Assembly (NCBI RefSeq): GCF_023073415.1
Contig: NZ_JADPJL010000048.1
Coordinates: 57,948 to 121,947, forward strand
Origin: Bradyrhizobium sp. 190
GTDB lineage: Bacteria > Pseudomonadota > Alphaproteobacteria > Rhizobiales > Xanthobacteraceae
Length of the DNA stretch: 64,000 nucleotides
Direction of reading: 5' to 3'
The translations under genes were made by a program, and so were the position numbers. Under the pieces are notes generated by a model. The model was not told the DNA's origin. It made no database searches and saw only the letters and a program-made list of their open reading frames with translations. The stretch's first letter is position 1, and each line of letters starts with the position of its first letter. Below, in pieces: positions 53,171 through 61,835 of this stretch.

Positions 53171-54139
53171 GTGCATCACGCCCCGAACCAGCCTGCAATT
53201 TCTCCGCCTCCCGGCCCTAGCGCCGCCGGCATCTGGCCGCCGCTACGGCCTTTCATCGCCGGCGAATATCGGCTCGGCCGCCTCATGGCCCGGCGCGGCT
53301 GGACATCAGCGCTTTACGAATTCCTCCGCTTCGGCGTCAAGCAGGCATGGGCCTGCCTGTTCGGTGGGATCGCTGTCTTCCTGATGATCGCCACCTGGTG
53401 GTTCTATCCGGCGACCGCATGGCTTCCGCGCTACGACTTCCTGTTTCTCTGCATGATCACGGTTCAGATCGCGCTGCTCGCGGGCAGGCTGGAGACATCG
53501 GACGAGGCGAAGGTGATCCTGATCTATCATTTCGTCGGAACGGTGATGGAGATCTTCAAGACGCAGGTCGGCTCCTGGATCTACCCGGAGCCGAATTTCT
53601 TCCGGATCGGCGGCGTGCCGCTGTTCTCCGGCTTCATGTATGCCTGCATCGGCAGCTATCTCTGCCGTGCGTGGCGGCTGTTCGATCTGGAGTTCTCCGA
53701 TCATCCGCGCCGCCTCGGCCTGGCCGCGCTCAGCGTCGCGATCTATCTCAACTTCTTCAGCCATCACTATATGTTCGACCTGCGCTGGTTTCTGTTCGCT
53801 TGGGCCGGCTGGCTGTTCTTTCGCACCCGCGTCTATTTCAGGGTCTGGCATATCAGCCGCTCGATGCCGCTGTTGCTCGGGCTCGCGCTGGTGTCGGTCT
53901 TCATCTGGTTCTCGGAAAACATCGGCACCTTCACCAAAATCTGGCTCTATCCGTCGCAGCGGCTGGGGTGGTCGATGGTTTCGTTCGGCAAGCTCGGCTC
54001 CTGGTTCCTGCTGCTGATCATCAGCTACACGCTGGTGAGCCTGGTCAATGCGCCGCGGGAGAGGCGCAGCGATGCGCGTACGACCGGCGTCCGGAAAAGA
54101 TTCAATGACATGCCGGATTTTTGGCATCCCCGACGTTAA
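53171..54139 (+). CDS. DUF817-family membrane protein
   Basis: A 322-residue protein with about seven hydrophobic segments (GGIAVFLMIATWWFYP, FLFLCMITVQIALLAG, FSGFMYACIGSYLCRAW, MPLLLGLALVSVFIWFSENI, FLLLIISYTLVSLVN) and conserved aromatic motifs (EIFKTQVGSWIYPEPNFFRI, LNFFSHHYMFDLRWFLFAWA). These match the DUF817 family of integral membrane proteins of unknown function. The basic C-terminus ends FNDMPDFWHPRR. It overlaps the convergent glycosidase gene by 38 bp at the 3' ends, so both coding ends are shared. Confidence 0.85.
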   Translation: MHHAPNQPAISPPPGPSAAGIWPPLRPFIAGEYRLGRLMARRGWTSALYEFLRFGVKQAWACLFGGIAVFLMIATWWFYPATAWLPRYDFLFLCMITVQIALLAGRLETSDEAKVILIYHFVGTVMEIFKTQVGSWIYPEPNFFRIGGVPLFSGFMYACIGSYLCRAWRLFDLEFSDHPRRLGLAALSVAIYLNFFSHHYMFDLRWFLFAWAGWLFFRTRVYFRVWHISRSMPLLLGLALVSVFIWFSENIGTFTKIWLYPSQRLGWSMVSFGKLGSWFLLLIISYTLVSLVNAPRERRSDARTTGVRKRFNDMPDFWHPRR

Positions 54140-55682
54140 GGAAGGTAATCGTGGCCGGTCCGATCTCAATCGGACCTGGTGGCGACGTCACTGCGGCAAA
54201 CGGCGGAAGATCGTCATTGGGACCGAGCTCCAAAGCCGTTCCATTCAGCTTTACCTCGGCACTTTGCAGATCATCCGCCGACAGCGTGTAACGCTCGCTG
54301 GTCGCGGGCAATCGCAAGGTTGCGGCGGTCGTCCTGTCCGTATTGATGGCCAGCAGTGTGACGGCCCCACGCACGTCTCGCCGGCAATGCGCGTAGAGGT
54401 GCATTCCATCGTGCACGCCGGCGTCGAGAACAATGGTGCCCATCAGCCTGCGCCAAAGCAGCGCCGCCCAATAGCTTGGCCGCGGCCGCAACGTCTTCTC
54501 ATCAAGCAGCCCGTAATCGCTCGCAGCCAGCGTGTTGTGCGCGACCATCTGGACGCCGGCCCTGGCAAGTCGGCCGAGTTGATCGAGATATCGGAACGTA
54601 TCGAGGAAAGTGGAAGCCCAGGGATTGCCGCCGCAAGCGGCCTCGGCGGTTTCGGTAAGCCACATCGGCTTATCAGGCGCAAACTCATCCCGGAGCGATC
54701 GGTAAAACGCGAGCGTCTGGCCCGTGCTCGCCAACCACGCTTCCGAAAGCGCGGCCTCTGGTGTGGTTTGACCCGGAATTCCGGAGCATCGTTGCGAGAG
54801 GGCGCCGTAGTGATGATAGGAAAACGCGTCGATGCCGGGCCCGGATGCGACAAGCAAATCCCGCGTAGAGATGAATTCAGCGCTGGATTGCGACTCGGCC
54901 GTCTCGCCGATCGAACCGGGCCCCAGAACGATCGCATCCGGTTCGCTCGCCCTGATGAACGCAACAAAGGCCTTGAAGTCCCGCCCGTAGGCTGCCGCGT
55001 CGTAGCCTTTTGGTGCACCGCCCATGGCGGCCAGATTCGGCTCGTTCATGAACTCGGCAGCGGCAATTCTGCCGCCGACGGATCTGGTGTAGGCAAAGAG
55101 GCGACGCGCCTGATCGCTCTGCCACAGACCTGCTACGTCCCGGACACCGGGGCCTGTTGCCATCGAGGTCATGATCTCTGCGCTGGCGGCGTGGGCAAAG
55201 TCGATGACATCTTTCCAGCGCTTGCGGCTGAGCACCGCGTTGAAGCCGTTGGGCGGCGCGGCGAACGCTTCATCGTTTTCAGCAAAGTAGGTGCTATTGG
55301 CCCAGGTGCCGCTGACGCGCATGTAGGCCGGGGCCAGCGCCGCAGCCAATCTACGCAGTCGCGGGTTCGACAAGTCGATAGGCTCCCGATACGCGAAGAG
55401 ATCGGGATTGCTGCCCGCCGGGATATTCCCGGAATTATCAGCGCCGCGAGTTGATGGCGCTGAGGCACTCGCCCTGTAGGGCTTCCAGAACCGTCCGCCG
55501 GTGACCTCGACCATTTCGACGTTGTACGATTGAAAGCGCTCGTCGATGGTACCGAGGCGCGGCAATCGTGAAGGGTCGACGGAAAGCGTTGGCGCCTGCG
55601 CGGATACGTTCTGGATTCCCGCTAACGCGGCAACCACAATTCCCATTCCGACTTTGAAACCACTGGACTTGGTCATGGCCAT
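54102..55682 (-). CDS. GH79-type glycosidase (heparanase-like), secreted
   Basis: A 526-residue protein with a signal peptide (KVGMGIVVAALAGIQNVSAQ). A TIM-barrel glycoside hydrolase of clan GH-A: the acid/base Glu214 is in AAEFMNEPN and the likely nucleophile Glu344 in MWLTETAEAACGG, followed by a C-terminal beta domain (AVTLLAINTDRTTAATLRLP). These motifs match the heparanase/beta-glucuronidase family 79. It would cut uronic-acid-containing sugars in the periplasm or outside the cell. No polysaccharide lyase or transporter is adjacent. It converges on the DUF817 gene with a 38-bp overlap. Confidence 0.75.
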   Translation of the reverse strand: MAMTKSSGFKVGMGIVVAALAGIQNVSAQAPTLSVDPSRLPRLGTIDERFQSYNVEMVEVTGGRFWKPYRASASAPSTRGADNSGNIPAGSNPDLFAYREPIDLSNPRLRRLAAALAPAYMRVSGTWANSTYFAENDEAFAAPPNGFNAVLSRKRWKDVIDFAHAASAEIMTSMATGPGVRDVAGLWQSDQARRLFAYTRSVGGRIAAAEFMNEPNLAAMGGAPKGYDAAAYGRDFKAFVAFIRASEPDAIVLGPGSIGETAESQSSAEFISTRDLLVASGPGIDAFSYHHYGALSQRCSGIPGQTTPEAALSEAWLASTGQTLAFYRSLRDEFAPDKPMWLTETAEAACGGNPWASTFLDTFRYLDQLGRLARAGVQMVAHNTLAASDYGLLDEKTLRPRPSYWAALLWRRLMGTIVLDAGVHDGMHLYAHCRRDVRGAVTLLAINTDRTTAATLRLPATSERYTLSADDLQSAEVKLNGTALELGPNDDLPPFAAVTSPPGPIEIGPATITFLNVGDAKNPACH

Positions 55683-55724
55683 CGTCCTTGGCAGCCAAAG
55701 CGGGCGCAGGCCCGTGCGTTGATA

Positions 55725-56669
55725 CTACGGCGCCACCAACTCCACCCGCCGGTTCAGCGCGCGGCCGGCCTCGGTGGCATTGGAGCCGGCCGGCGCCAGC
55801 AGTCCGACACCCGCGGTGCGCAGCCGCGGCGCGCCGATGCCGTAGTTCTTCACCAGCTCGGCGGCGATCGCCTCGGCGCGGCGTCGCGATAGATCAAGAT
55901 TATAGGCGAATGGCCCCTGGTTGTCGGTGTGGCCGACGATGAAGACGCTCAGTCCGACCTGGGCGGTCAGCAGCTTCGCGATCTGCTCGAGGGTGGGCCG
56001 GCTTTCGGGCTTCACCTCGGCCCTGTCGGTGTCGAAATAGATCCCGTAGAGCGCGATGCGGCCGGTCTCGCGGAGGCCCTTGTCCATGACAGCCGCATCC
56101 ACCATCTTGTTCTCGATCGTGCCTGTTACGGCGACGACGAGTTGCGCGTAGATGTCGCGGTTGTTCTCGCTGACGATGAGGCTGGCATAGGTCTCGCGGC
56201 CGCCGTCCACCTTGCGCCCGACAAAATAGCGGTAGTTGAAGCCGTCCACCCACATCTGCGGGATCGGCAGCGCGTCGACGGCTTCCGAGAAGGGAATGCC
56301 GCCGCAGGCATCGACGTCGCAGGCGAGCAGCGTTTCGAATCCGGCCTTCGCCAGTTGGGTCTCGAAATTGCGCGACACCTCCAGGATAGAAGGGCCGGGA
56401 TTGGTGCGATAGGCGATGCGCGTGATACGCCCCTCCAGCCGCCGCGCGTTTGTCGGCTGGCCGTCCTTGAAGGTCGCCCCTTGCATCCGCGCCGCATCAA
56501 AATCCTTCACCTGATATCCCGTGATAACGCTGCCGCCGAAGCGGCCGATGCCGGGATAATCTTTTGAGCCGATCACGTCGCGCGTCTGCGCGGCGGCGTT
56601 CGTCATCGCGCCAAGTGACAATGCGAGCAGCACGAGGATCGGCCTGAACAGTGTGCGCGGTAAGCTCAT
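55725..56669 (-). CDS. OmpA-family outer-membrane or periplasmic protein
   Basis: A 314-residue protein with a signal peptide (ILVLLALSLGAMTNAAAQ). The first two-thirds form a beta-rich region of the DUF4892-like type (TRDVIGSKDYPGIGRFGGSV, LLACDVDACGGIPFSEAVDA), and the C-terminal 110 residues form an OmpA domain with the peptidoglycan-binding pattern FIVGHTDNQGPFAYNLDLSR and RRAEAIAAELVKNYGI. It probably anchors to peptidoglycan. It is divergent from the transglycosylase gene; the divergent arrangement suggests cell-wall related functions for both. Confidence 0.85.
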   Translation of the reverse strand: MSLPRTLFRPILVLLALSLGAMTNAAAQTRDVIGSKDYPGIGRFGGSVITGYQVKDFDAARMQGATFKDGQPTNARRLEGRITRIAYRTNPGPSILEVSRNFETQLAKAGFETLLACDVDACGGIPFSEAVDALPIPQMWVDGFNYRYFVGRKVDGGRETYASLIVSENNRDIYAQLVVAVTGTIENKMVDAAVMDKGLRETGRIALYGIYFDTDRAEVKPESRPTLEQIAKLLTAQVGLSVFIVGHTDNQGPFAYNLDLSRRRAEAIAAELVKNYGIGAPRLRTAGVGLLAPAGSNATEAGRALNRRVELVAP

Positions 56670-56889
56670 GGGAAATCCATTTGTCCGAGAAACGATCGAG
56701 GGGGAGGGGCAGGACGAAGTATCACTTGTAAAGGTCGCGCCGGCAGATCACCCGGTTCAAATGAGCCGCAATCATGGCCGTTTTCGGGGGATTCTACCCC
56801 TGTGCGCTTTACCGCAACCCTCGAAGCGCGGCCAAGGACGTGCTAGAAGCCGATGCTTATTTGCAGTGCTCTCTCAGGAATGGCTTTCC

Positions 56890-57681
56890 ATGCTCCGCAC
56901 CGCCTTTACTTTCAGCGCCACCCTGGCCATGTTCGCATGCTTCAGCTCCCAGGCCGACGCCGCCCAATGCGGCAGCTCGTCCGCCGGCTACGCCGCCTGG
57001 AAGCAGGAATTTTCAGGCGAAGCGCGGGCCAAGGGCGTCAGTGCCGCGACCATCCAGGCCTTGATGGCGACGAACTACGCGCAGGCGACCATCAATGCCG
57101 ACCGCGGCCAGCGCAGTTTCAGTCTTTCGCTCGATCAGTTTCTCGCCAAGCGCGGGGCGACGACGATCGTTGCGCGCGGGCGTTCTTTGAAGGCGTCGCA
57201 GGGCGCGCTGTTTGCTTCCATTCAGCAGCGCTATGGCGTGCCGCCGGGCCCGCTGCTCGCCATCTGGGGGATGGAGACGGGCTTTGGCAGCCAGCGCGGC
57301 AATCAGAACATGCTCGCCTCGATCGCGACGCTCGCCTATGACTGCCGGCGCTCGGCCTATTTCACCGAGCATCTTTACGCGGCGCTGCAATTGATCGATC
57401 GCGGCGTGCTCTCGCCGGGCCAGCGCGGCTCCATGCACGGCGAAGTCGGACAGACGCAATTCATGCCAAAAGCCATTTTGGCCTACGGCACCGGCAATCT
57501 CGAGAACTCCGCCAACGCGCTGAACTCGACCGCGAATTTTCTTAAAGCCCATGGCTGGCGCACGGGCGCGGGCTACCAGCCGGGCGAGCCGAACTTTGCC
57601 GCCATCCAGGCCTGGAATGCCGCAGGCGTCTATCAGAAAGCAATCGCGCTGATGGGCCGCCAGATCGACGGCGGGGAGTAG
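56890..57681 (+). CDS. MltB-type lytic transglycosylase
   Basis: A 263-residue protein with a signal peptide (TFSATLAMFACFSSQADA). The SLT/MltB (GH103) core shows AIWGMETGFGSQRGNQNMLA with the catalytic Glu in MET-GFG, and the conserved GEVGQTQFMPKAILAYG. It cuts peptidoglycan with formation of 1,6-anhydro ends. Start ATG 56890 is chosen because the preceding 80 codons look non-coding. A second gene of the same family lies 240 bp downstream, separated by repeat C2, so the two are tandem paralogues. Confidence 0.87.
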   Translation: MLRTAFTFSATLAMFACFSSQADAAQCGSSSAGYAAWKQEFSGEARAKGVSAATIQALMATNYAQATINADRGQRSFSLSLDQFLAKRGATTIVARGRSLKASQGALFASIQQRYGVPPGPLLAIWGMETGFGSQRGNQNMLASIATLAYDCRRSAYFTEHLYAALQLIDRGVLSPGQRGSMHGEVGQTQFMPKAILAYGTGNLENSANALNSTANFLKAHGWRTGAGYQPGEPNFAAIQAWNAAGVYQKAIALMGRQIDGGE

Positions 57682-57734
57682 GGGGCGCAATCGCGATCGT
57701 GACCTGCGTCCAACTGCCGACATGAAGCCAACTG

Positions 57735-57865
57735 CGTCGTCGTCCCTGCGAACGCAGGGACCCATAACCACAGGCGGCAATTGTTGAAGCCAAGCCGTCA
57801 ACCAGTCCGTTTTAACAAGATCGGCCGCGGCGTATGGGTCCCGGCTCAAGGCCGGGACGACGACG
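57735..57865. repeat. family C inverted repeat, copy 2
   Basis: About 131 bp with arms CGTCGTCGTCCCTGCGAACG and GGCCGGGACGACGACG. It lies between the two transglycosylase genes. Confidence 0.9.
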
Positions 57866-57921
57866 TTTCGCGCGCCGCTTTCCCATGGCATGATCTGAGC
57901 GAGAATTAACAAGGGATTCGC

Positions 57922-58728
57922 ATGCGCAAATTTTCTCTGGCTGTTTTGTTCGGCGCCATTCTCCTCTCCACTCCCAGCTATGCCGCCCGCTGCGGCGGCG
58001 ATTTCAACACCTTCGTTTCCGCGATGTCGCAGGAGGCGGCAGCGGCCGGCGTCTCGCAAGCGGTGATCAGCCAGGCCTTCGCCGGCATCACGCAGGACCC
58101 GGCAGTGCTCGCCTTCGACCGGCGCCAGCGCGGCACCTTCAACAAGACGTTCGAGCAATATGTCTCCACCCGCGTCGGTCCCGGGCGCATCAACATCGGC
58201 CGGCAGATGCTGCAGCGGCATGGCTCGTTGCTCGCGCGCATCGAGCAGCGCTTTGGCGTGCCGCCGGAAATTATCGTTGCGATCTGGGGATTGGAGTCCG
58301 ATTACGGCAAGGGCGACATCGGCAAGATGCCGGTGATCCGCACGCTCGCCACCATGGCGCATGATTGCCGCCGCACCGAACTGTTCCAGGGCGAGTTGCT
58401 GGCGGCGCTGAAGATCGTGCAGCGCGGCGATCTCCCCTTGCGCGACCTGATCGGCGCCTTCGCCGGCGAACTCGGCCAGACGCAATTTCTGCCGTCGTCC
58501 TACATCAAATACGGCGTCGACTTCGACGGCAACGGCCATGTCGACTTGCGGCACAGCGTGCCCGACGTGCTCGCCTCCACCGCGAACCTGCTGCACACGA
58601 GCGGCTTCAAGGGCGGCGCGCCCTATGGCGAGGGCACTGCGAATTTCGAAGCGATGCGCGAGTGGAACAGGGCGACCATCTACCGCAAGACCATCGGATA
58701 TTTTGCGGACCGGCTGGTGGGACGATAG
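57922..58728 (+). CDS. MltB-type lytic transglycosylase, second copy
   Basis: A 268-residue protein with a signal peptide (RKFSLAVLFGAILLSTPSYA) and a GH103 core: AIWGLESDYGKGDIGKMPVI carries the catalytic Glu, GELGQTQFLPSSYIKYGVDF and DVLASTANLLHTSGF complete the site. It is about 40 percent similar in layout to the preceding gene by eye, with the same length and cysteines (RCGGDF, HDCRRT). A tandem pair may give different substrate specificity or regulation. ATG 57922 follows AAGGGATTCGC. Confidence 0.87.
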   Translation: MRKFSLAVLFGAILLSTPSYAARCGGDFNTFVSAMSQEAAAAGVSQAVISQAFAGITQDPAVLAFDRRQRGTFNKTFEQYVSTRVGPGRINIGRQMLQRHGSLLARIEQRFGVPPEIIVAIWGLESDYGKGDIGKMPVIRTLATMAHDCRRTELFQGELLAALKIVQRGDLPLRDLIGAFAGELGQTQFLPSSYIKYGVDFDGNGHVDLRHSVPDVLASTANLLHTSGFKGGAPYGEGTANFEAMREWNRATIYRKTIGYFADRLVGR

Positions 58729-58736
58729 CGAAGGTT

Positions 58737-58831
58737 CGTAGGGTGGGCAAAGGCGCGTTAGCGACGTGCCCACCATTTCACGACATGCACGACGACAGAT
58801 GGTGGGCACGCTTCGCTTTGCCCACCCTACG
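58737..58831. repeat. family A inverted repeat, copy 4
   Basis: Arms CGTAGGGTGGGCAAAGG and CTTTGCCCACCCTACG, about 95 bp, just 8 bp after the second transglycosylase stop. Confidence 0.9.
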
Positions 58832-58880
58832 GACTGAAACCAATAGATGAATCAAGCGGTGCGCTCACAACAATCTCAGT

Positions 58881-59005
58881 GTCGTCCCGGCCTTGAGCCG
58901 GGACCCATACGCCGCAGCTTCTCGGTTTGGCACTGGCGTCAGACATCTCCTGTAAGCAACAACCGCCGCGGCGTATGGGTCCCTGCGTTCGTTCGCAGGG
59001 ACGAC
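58881..59005. repeat. family C inverted repeat, copy 3
   Basis: Arms GTCGTCCCGGCCTTGAGCCG and a complement ending CGCAGGGACGAC; it lies between the second transglycosylase and the convergent SDR gene, 49 bp from repeat A4. Confidence 0.85.
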
Positions 59006-59033
59006 GCCTGATAGGTCACGCGCCACTTCAAAC

Positions 59034-59876
59034 CTACTTCCCCTTCTCCTCCACTCTCCCGATCCGCTTCGCCAGCACCGCCCAATACGTCGCCGGGCGA
59101 AATCGTTGCAGCAGATCCATGAACCGCGCGTCGTTGCCGATCAGGATGCGCGGCTGGTTTTTCTCGATACCGGTGATGATGCGCTGGGCGGCAACCGGCG
59201 GCGTGGTCTTGGCGATCGCATCGAAGCGGTCGATCGATTGCGCGCGGCGCGCATTGTCGGTGATACCAGCGCCGGTGCGGGAGTTGCGCACGATGTTGGT
59301 CAGCACGCCGCCGGGATGCACCACCGATAGCCTCACCGGACTGTTTGCCATCGCGAGTTCGTGCCGCAGGCTTTCAGAAAAGCCGCGCACTGCAAACTTC
59401 GCCGCGCAATACGCGGTCTGGCCGGGCGGGGCGACGATGCCGAAGATCGAGGAGAGGTTGACGATGTGGGCTTCGCGCTTAAGCGACAGATGCGGCAGGA
59501 AGGCGCGCGTACCGTGCACCACGCCCCAGAAATTGATGTTGATCAGCCATTCCATCTGCGCCTGCTCGACCTCGTTGAAGGCGCCGAGCAGGGCGACGCC
59601 GGCATTGTTGATGACGATGTTCAGCGAGGGGTGGGCGGCGATGGCCGCTTGCGCGAATTCCTGGATCTGGGCGAGCTCGCCGACATCGACACGGTGAGTC
59701 GTTACCTTGCGCGTGGCCGCCTTACCGATCTCGCCCGCCACCTGTTGCAGCCCGGCCTCGTCGCGGTCGGCGAGCGCCAGGTCGCAGCCGCGCGCGGCCA
59801 GCTCCAGCGCGAGCGCGCGGCCGATGCCGCTGGCGGCGCCGGTCACGGCGGCCGCGCTTCCGGATATCGCAGTCAT
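59034..59876 (-). CDS. short-chain dehydrogenase/reductase
   Basis: A 280-residue SDR starting at ATG 59876, with GGAG about 10 bases upstream. The cofactor motif TGAASGIG is at the N-terminus, NNAG in the fourth strand (VINNAGVALLG), the catalytic Ser in NLSSIFG and the Tyr-x-x-x-Lys in TAYCAAKFAVRG. The residue after the second strand (ADRDEAG) is Asp, which favours NAD over NADP, but this is only a guide. The substrate is unknown. A later helical C-terminus (LQRFRPATYWAVLAKRIG) resembles membrane-associated members of this family. Confidence 0.87.
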   Translation of the reverse strand: MTAISGSAAAVTGAASGIGRALALELAARGCDLALADRDEAGLQQVAGEIGKAATRKVTTHRVDVGELAQIQEFAQAAIAAHPSLNIVINNAGVALLGAFNEVEQAQMEWLININFWGVVHGTRAFLPHLSLKREAHIVNLSSIFGIVAPPGQTAYCAAKFAVRGFSESLRHELAMANSPVRLSVVHPGGVLTNIVRNSRTGAGITDNARRAQSIDRFDAIAKTTPPVAAQRIITGIEKNQPRILIGNDARFMDLLQRFRPATYWAVLAKRIGRVEEKGK

Positions 59877-60026
59877 TGGGATGGACTCCATGCAGGTCGA
59901 GAAAGAAGGCGGGTTCCGCAACTTTCGCAAATTGGAACTGAACAATAAAGCGCTTCGGGCCTTAACGTCGACTACCCGACACTAAAGACGCCCTTAACCG
60001 GCAGGATCCTTTCCGAGGAGGCCACC

Positions 60027-60428
60027 ATGGGACAATCAAAACCCCTTCGCGCGACGGCCCTCATCGTCGAAGACGATCCGATGCAACGCGACATGATCTG
60101 TCTGCTATTGGAAGAGAGTGAGGTCGATGTCATCGAATGCGAAAGCGCGGAAGCCGCGGAGCTGGTGCTGGAGCGCGCGGCCGACAGTCTGGTTTTGATG
60201 ATGACCGATGTGCAGCTCGCCGGTAACATGGACGGTGTCGAGCTTGCGCACATCGCCAGGAGGTACAATCCGGAGATGGGGGTGATCGTTACCTCGGGCA
60301 GGCCGCTGCATCAGGAATTGCCTGATGGTGTCCAGTTCTGGGCCAAGCCCTGGGCGCCGCTCGACGTGATCCGCGAAGCGGAACGGATGGTGCATGAAAG
60401 GCGCCGCGCCGACGAACTGCGTTCGTGA
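60027..60428 (+). CDS. single-domain response regulator
   Basis: A 133-residue receiver protein (ATALIVEDDPMQRDMICLLL; phospho-Asp in LMMTDVQLAGNMDGVELAH; signalling Ser/Thr and Lys in VIVTSGRP and WAKPWAPLDV). No output domain. ATG 60027 is preceded by GAGGAGGCCACC, a strong ribosome site. It is similar in layout to the receiver at 22946 but distinct in sequence. It is divergent from the SDR gene and 52 bp upstream of a LysE gene in the same direction. Confidence 0.88.
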   Translation: MGQSKPLRATALIVEDDPMQRDMICLLLEESEVDVIECESAEAAELVLERAADSLVLMMTDVQLAGNMDGVELAHIARRYNPEMGVIVTSGRPLHQELPDGVQFWAKPWAPLDVIREAERMVHERRRADELRS

Positions 60429-60480
60429 GCGGCCGCGCCGCCTGCTTCCCCGTCGGATGCCGCCGTGTTAATGGCAGGGA

Positions 60481-61098
60481 ATGACGCTGTCGTTCTTGCT
60501 GACCTCGCTGATCGTGGTCGCTTCCCCCGGCACCGGCGTGCTCTATACGCTCGCGGTGGCGCTGACATCAGGCGCGCGGCCGAGCGTTGCGGCGGCCTTC
60601 GGCTGCACGCTCGGCATCGTGCCGCATATGCTGGCCGCCATGCTGGGATTGGCAGCGGTGCTGCACACGAGTGCCTTGGCGTTTGCCGTGCTGAAATGGT
60701 GCGGCGTGGCGTATCTGCTCTATATGGCCTGGCAGGCGTTGCGCGAGACGGGCGCGCTTTCGGTCGACACAGGCCCGGCGGCTTCGGCGCGCTCCAGCCG
60801 CCGCGTCATCGTGACCGCTATCCTGATCAACATCCTCAATCCAAAGCTGTCGATCTTCTTCCTGGCTTTCCTGCCGCAGTTCGTTGCCGTCGACGAACCG
60901 CATCCGCTGGCGCGTATGCTGGAATTGAGCACCGCCTTCATGGCGATGACGTTTGCAGTGTTCGCGATCTACGGCCTGTTCGCCGCCTCCTTGCGCGACC
61001 ACGTTATCACGCGCCCGAAGGCAATGGCCTGGCTGCGCCGGAGTTTTGCGGCGGGATTTGCCGCGCTCGGTGCCAAGCTGGCGTTCGCGGAGCGCTGA
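60481..61098 (+). CDS. LysE/RhtB-family exporter
   Basis: A 205-residue protein with about six membrane segments; family motifs are LTSLIVVASPGTGVLYTLAV and ILINILNPKLSIFFLAFLPQ. It exports amino acids or related compounds. It is a second member of the family after the one at 40219, with clearly different sequence. It starts 52 bp after the response regulator gene and may share its transcript. No LysR or Lrp regulator is adjacent. Confidence 0.87.
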   Translation: MTLSFLLTSLIVVASPGTGVLYTLAVALTSGARPSVAAAFGCTLGIVPHMLAAMLGLAAVLHTSALAFAVLKWCGVAYLLYMAWQALRETGALSVDTGPAASARSSRRVIVTAILINILNPKLSIFFLAFLPQFVAVDEPHPLARMLELSTAFMAMTFAVFAIYGLFAASLRDHVITRPKAMAWLRRSFAAGFAALGAKLAFAER

Positions 61099-61248
61099 AC
61101 GTTCTGTCCGTAGCCGGATGGAGCGAAGCGCAATCCGGGATAATCATTCCGCTCCGACAACCCCGGATTTCGCGGAGCCTGTCATCGGGCGCGCATTCGC
61201 GCGACCCGTTGGCTGCATCCGGGCTACATGTTCGCGTGTACCAACACG

Positions 61249-61272
61249 AAAAAGGCGGGCCCGCGGCCCGCC
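61249..61272 (-). terminator. intrinsic terminator of the Lys/Ala peptide gene
   Basis: GGCGGGC / GCCCGCC stem (perfect 7 bp) with a short loop is followed by five T on the minus strand, 65 bp past the stop of the 22-codon gene. A second GC-rich hairpin lies between the two, at about 61301-61330. Confidence 0.8.
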
Positions 61273-61337
61273 ATTCTCCAAATTGCACCCGGAGTTGGGA
61301 GCCCGGGCGGAGCTGAGCACTCCACCCGGGCCAAAAT

Positions 61338-61406
61338 TCACTTCTTCTTCGACTTCTTGGCCTTCTTCGCCTTGGCCTTTTTCGCCTTCTTCGCTTTCTT
61401 AGCCAT
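61338..61406 (-). CDS. 22-residue lysine/alanine-rich basic peptide
   Basis: ATG 61406 is preceded by GAGAGGAT about 5 bases upstream. The product is only 22 residues, MAKKAKKAKKAKAKKAKKSK plus KK, so 14 of 22 positions are lysine. The composition resembles the C-terminal tails of H1-like nucleoid proteins. A ribosome site, a stop codon (TGA) and a terminator with T run all fit a real gene; the encoded segment is too repetitive to prove by codon use. A DNA- or RNA-binding micro-protein is the natural guess. It is unlikely to come from a decayed longer gene, because no related frame lies upstream. Confidence 0.55.
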   Translation of the reverse strand: MAKKAKKAKKAKAKKAKKSKKK

Positions 61407-61835
61407 AGTATCCTCTCAAGGTTTTCATGGATTGAAACGCGACACCGAGGCATGCTTGGCGGAGGGCCAGCCTCGCAACATCCTCGATGACAATCCCAGC
61501 AGATTCGCAGGCCCATGCCGCGTGCCGTCATGGCGTTGTCATCGCGTTATCCACAGTTGTTATGCATTTTGATGCGATTTTTTGCCGAAACGAGCCTCGT
61601 CACGGCCGCCGCGCATCGCGCGCATCATGCTTAACGATGTCCCAACGTCGACGATCTTCATCAATTCAAAACCACGGTTTGGATTGGCCGGCGGCAGTCA
61701 GGGTCCGTTAAGCGGCGCGGATGCACCTTTGTCCCGCAAGACGACGGGGATCGTCGTGGGAGAAGGCTCGAGGCGGAAGTCCTGAGCGGACGTTAGACAA
61801 CAGGGGAGACGGGACGTGCGCGTCCCGGGTTCGCG
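61407..61835. other. 429-bp gap, no gene seen
   Basis: Divergent leader region of the Lys/Ala peptide and the GGDEF gene. Plus-strand frames here have no protein-like features. Direct ATG-containing frames are short and basic. Nothing else stands out. Confidence 0.4.
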
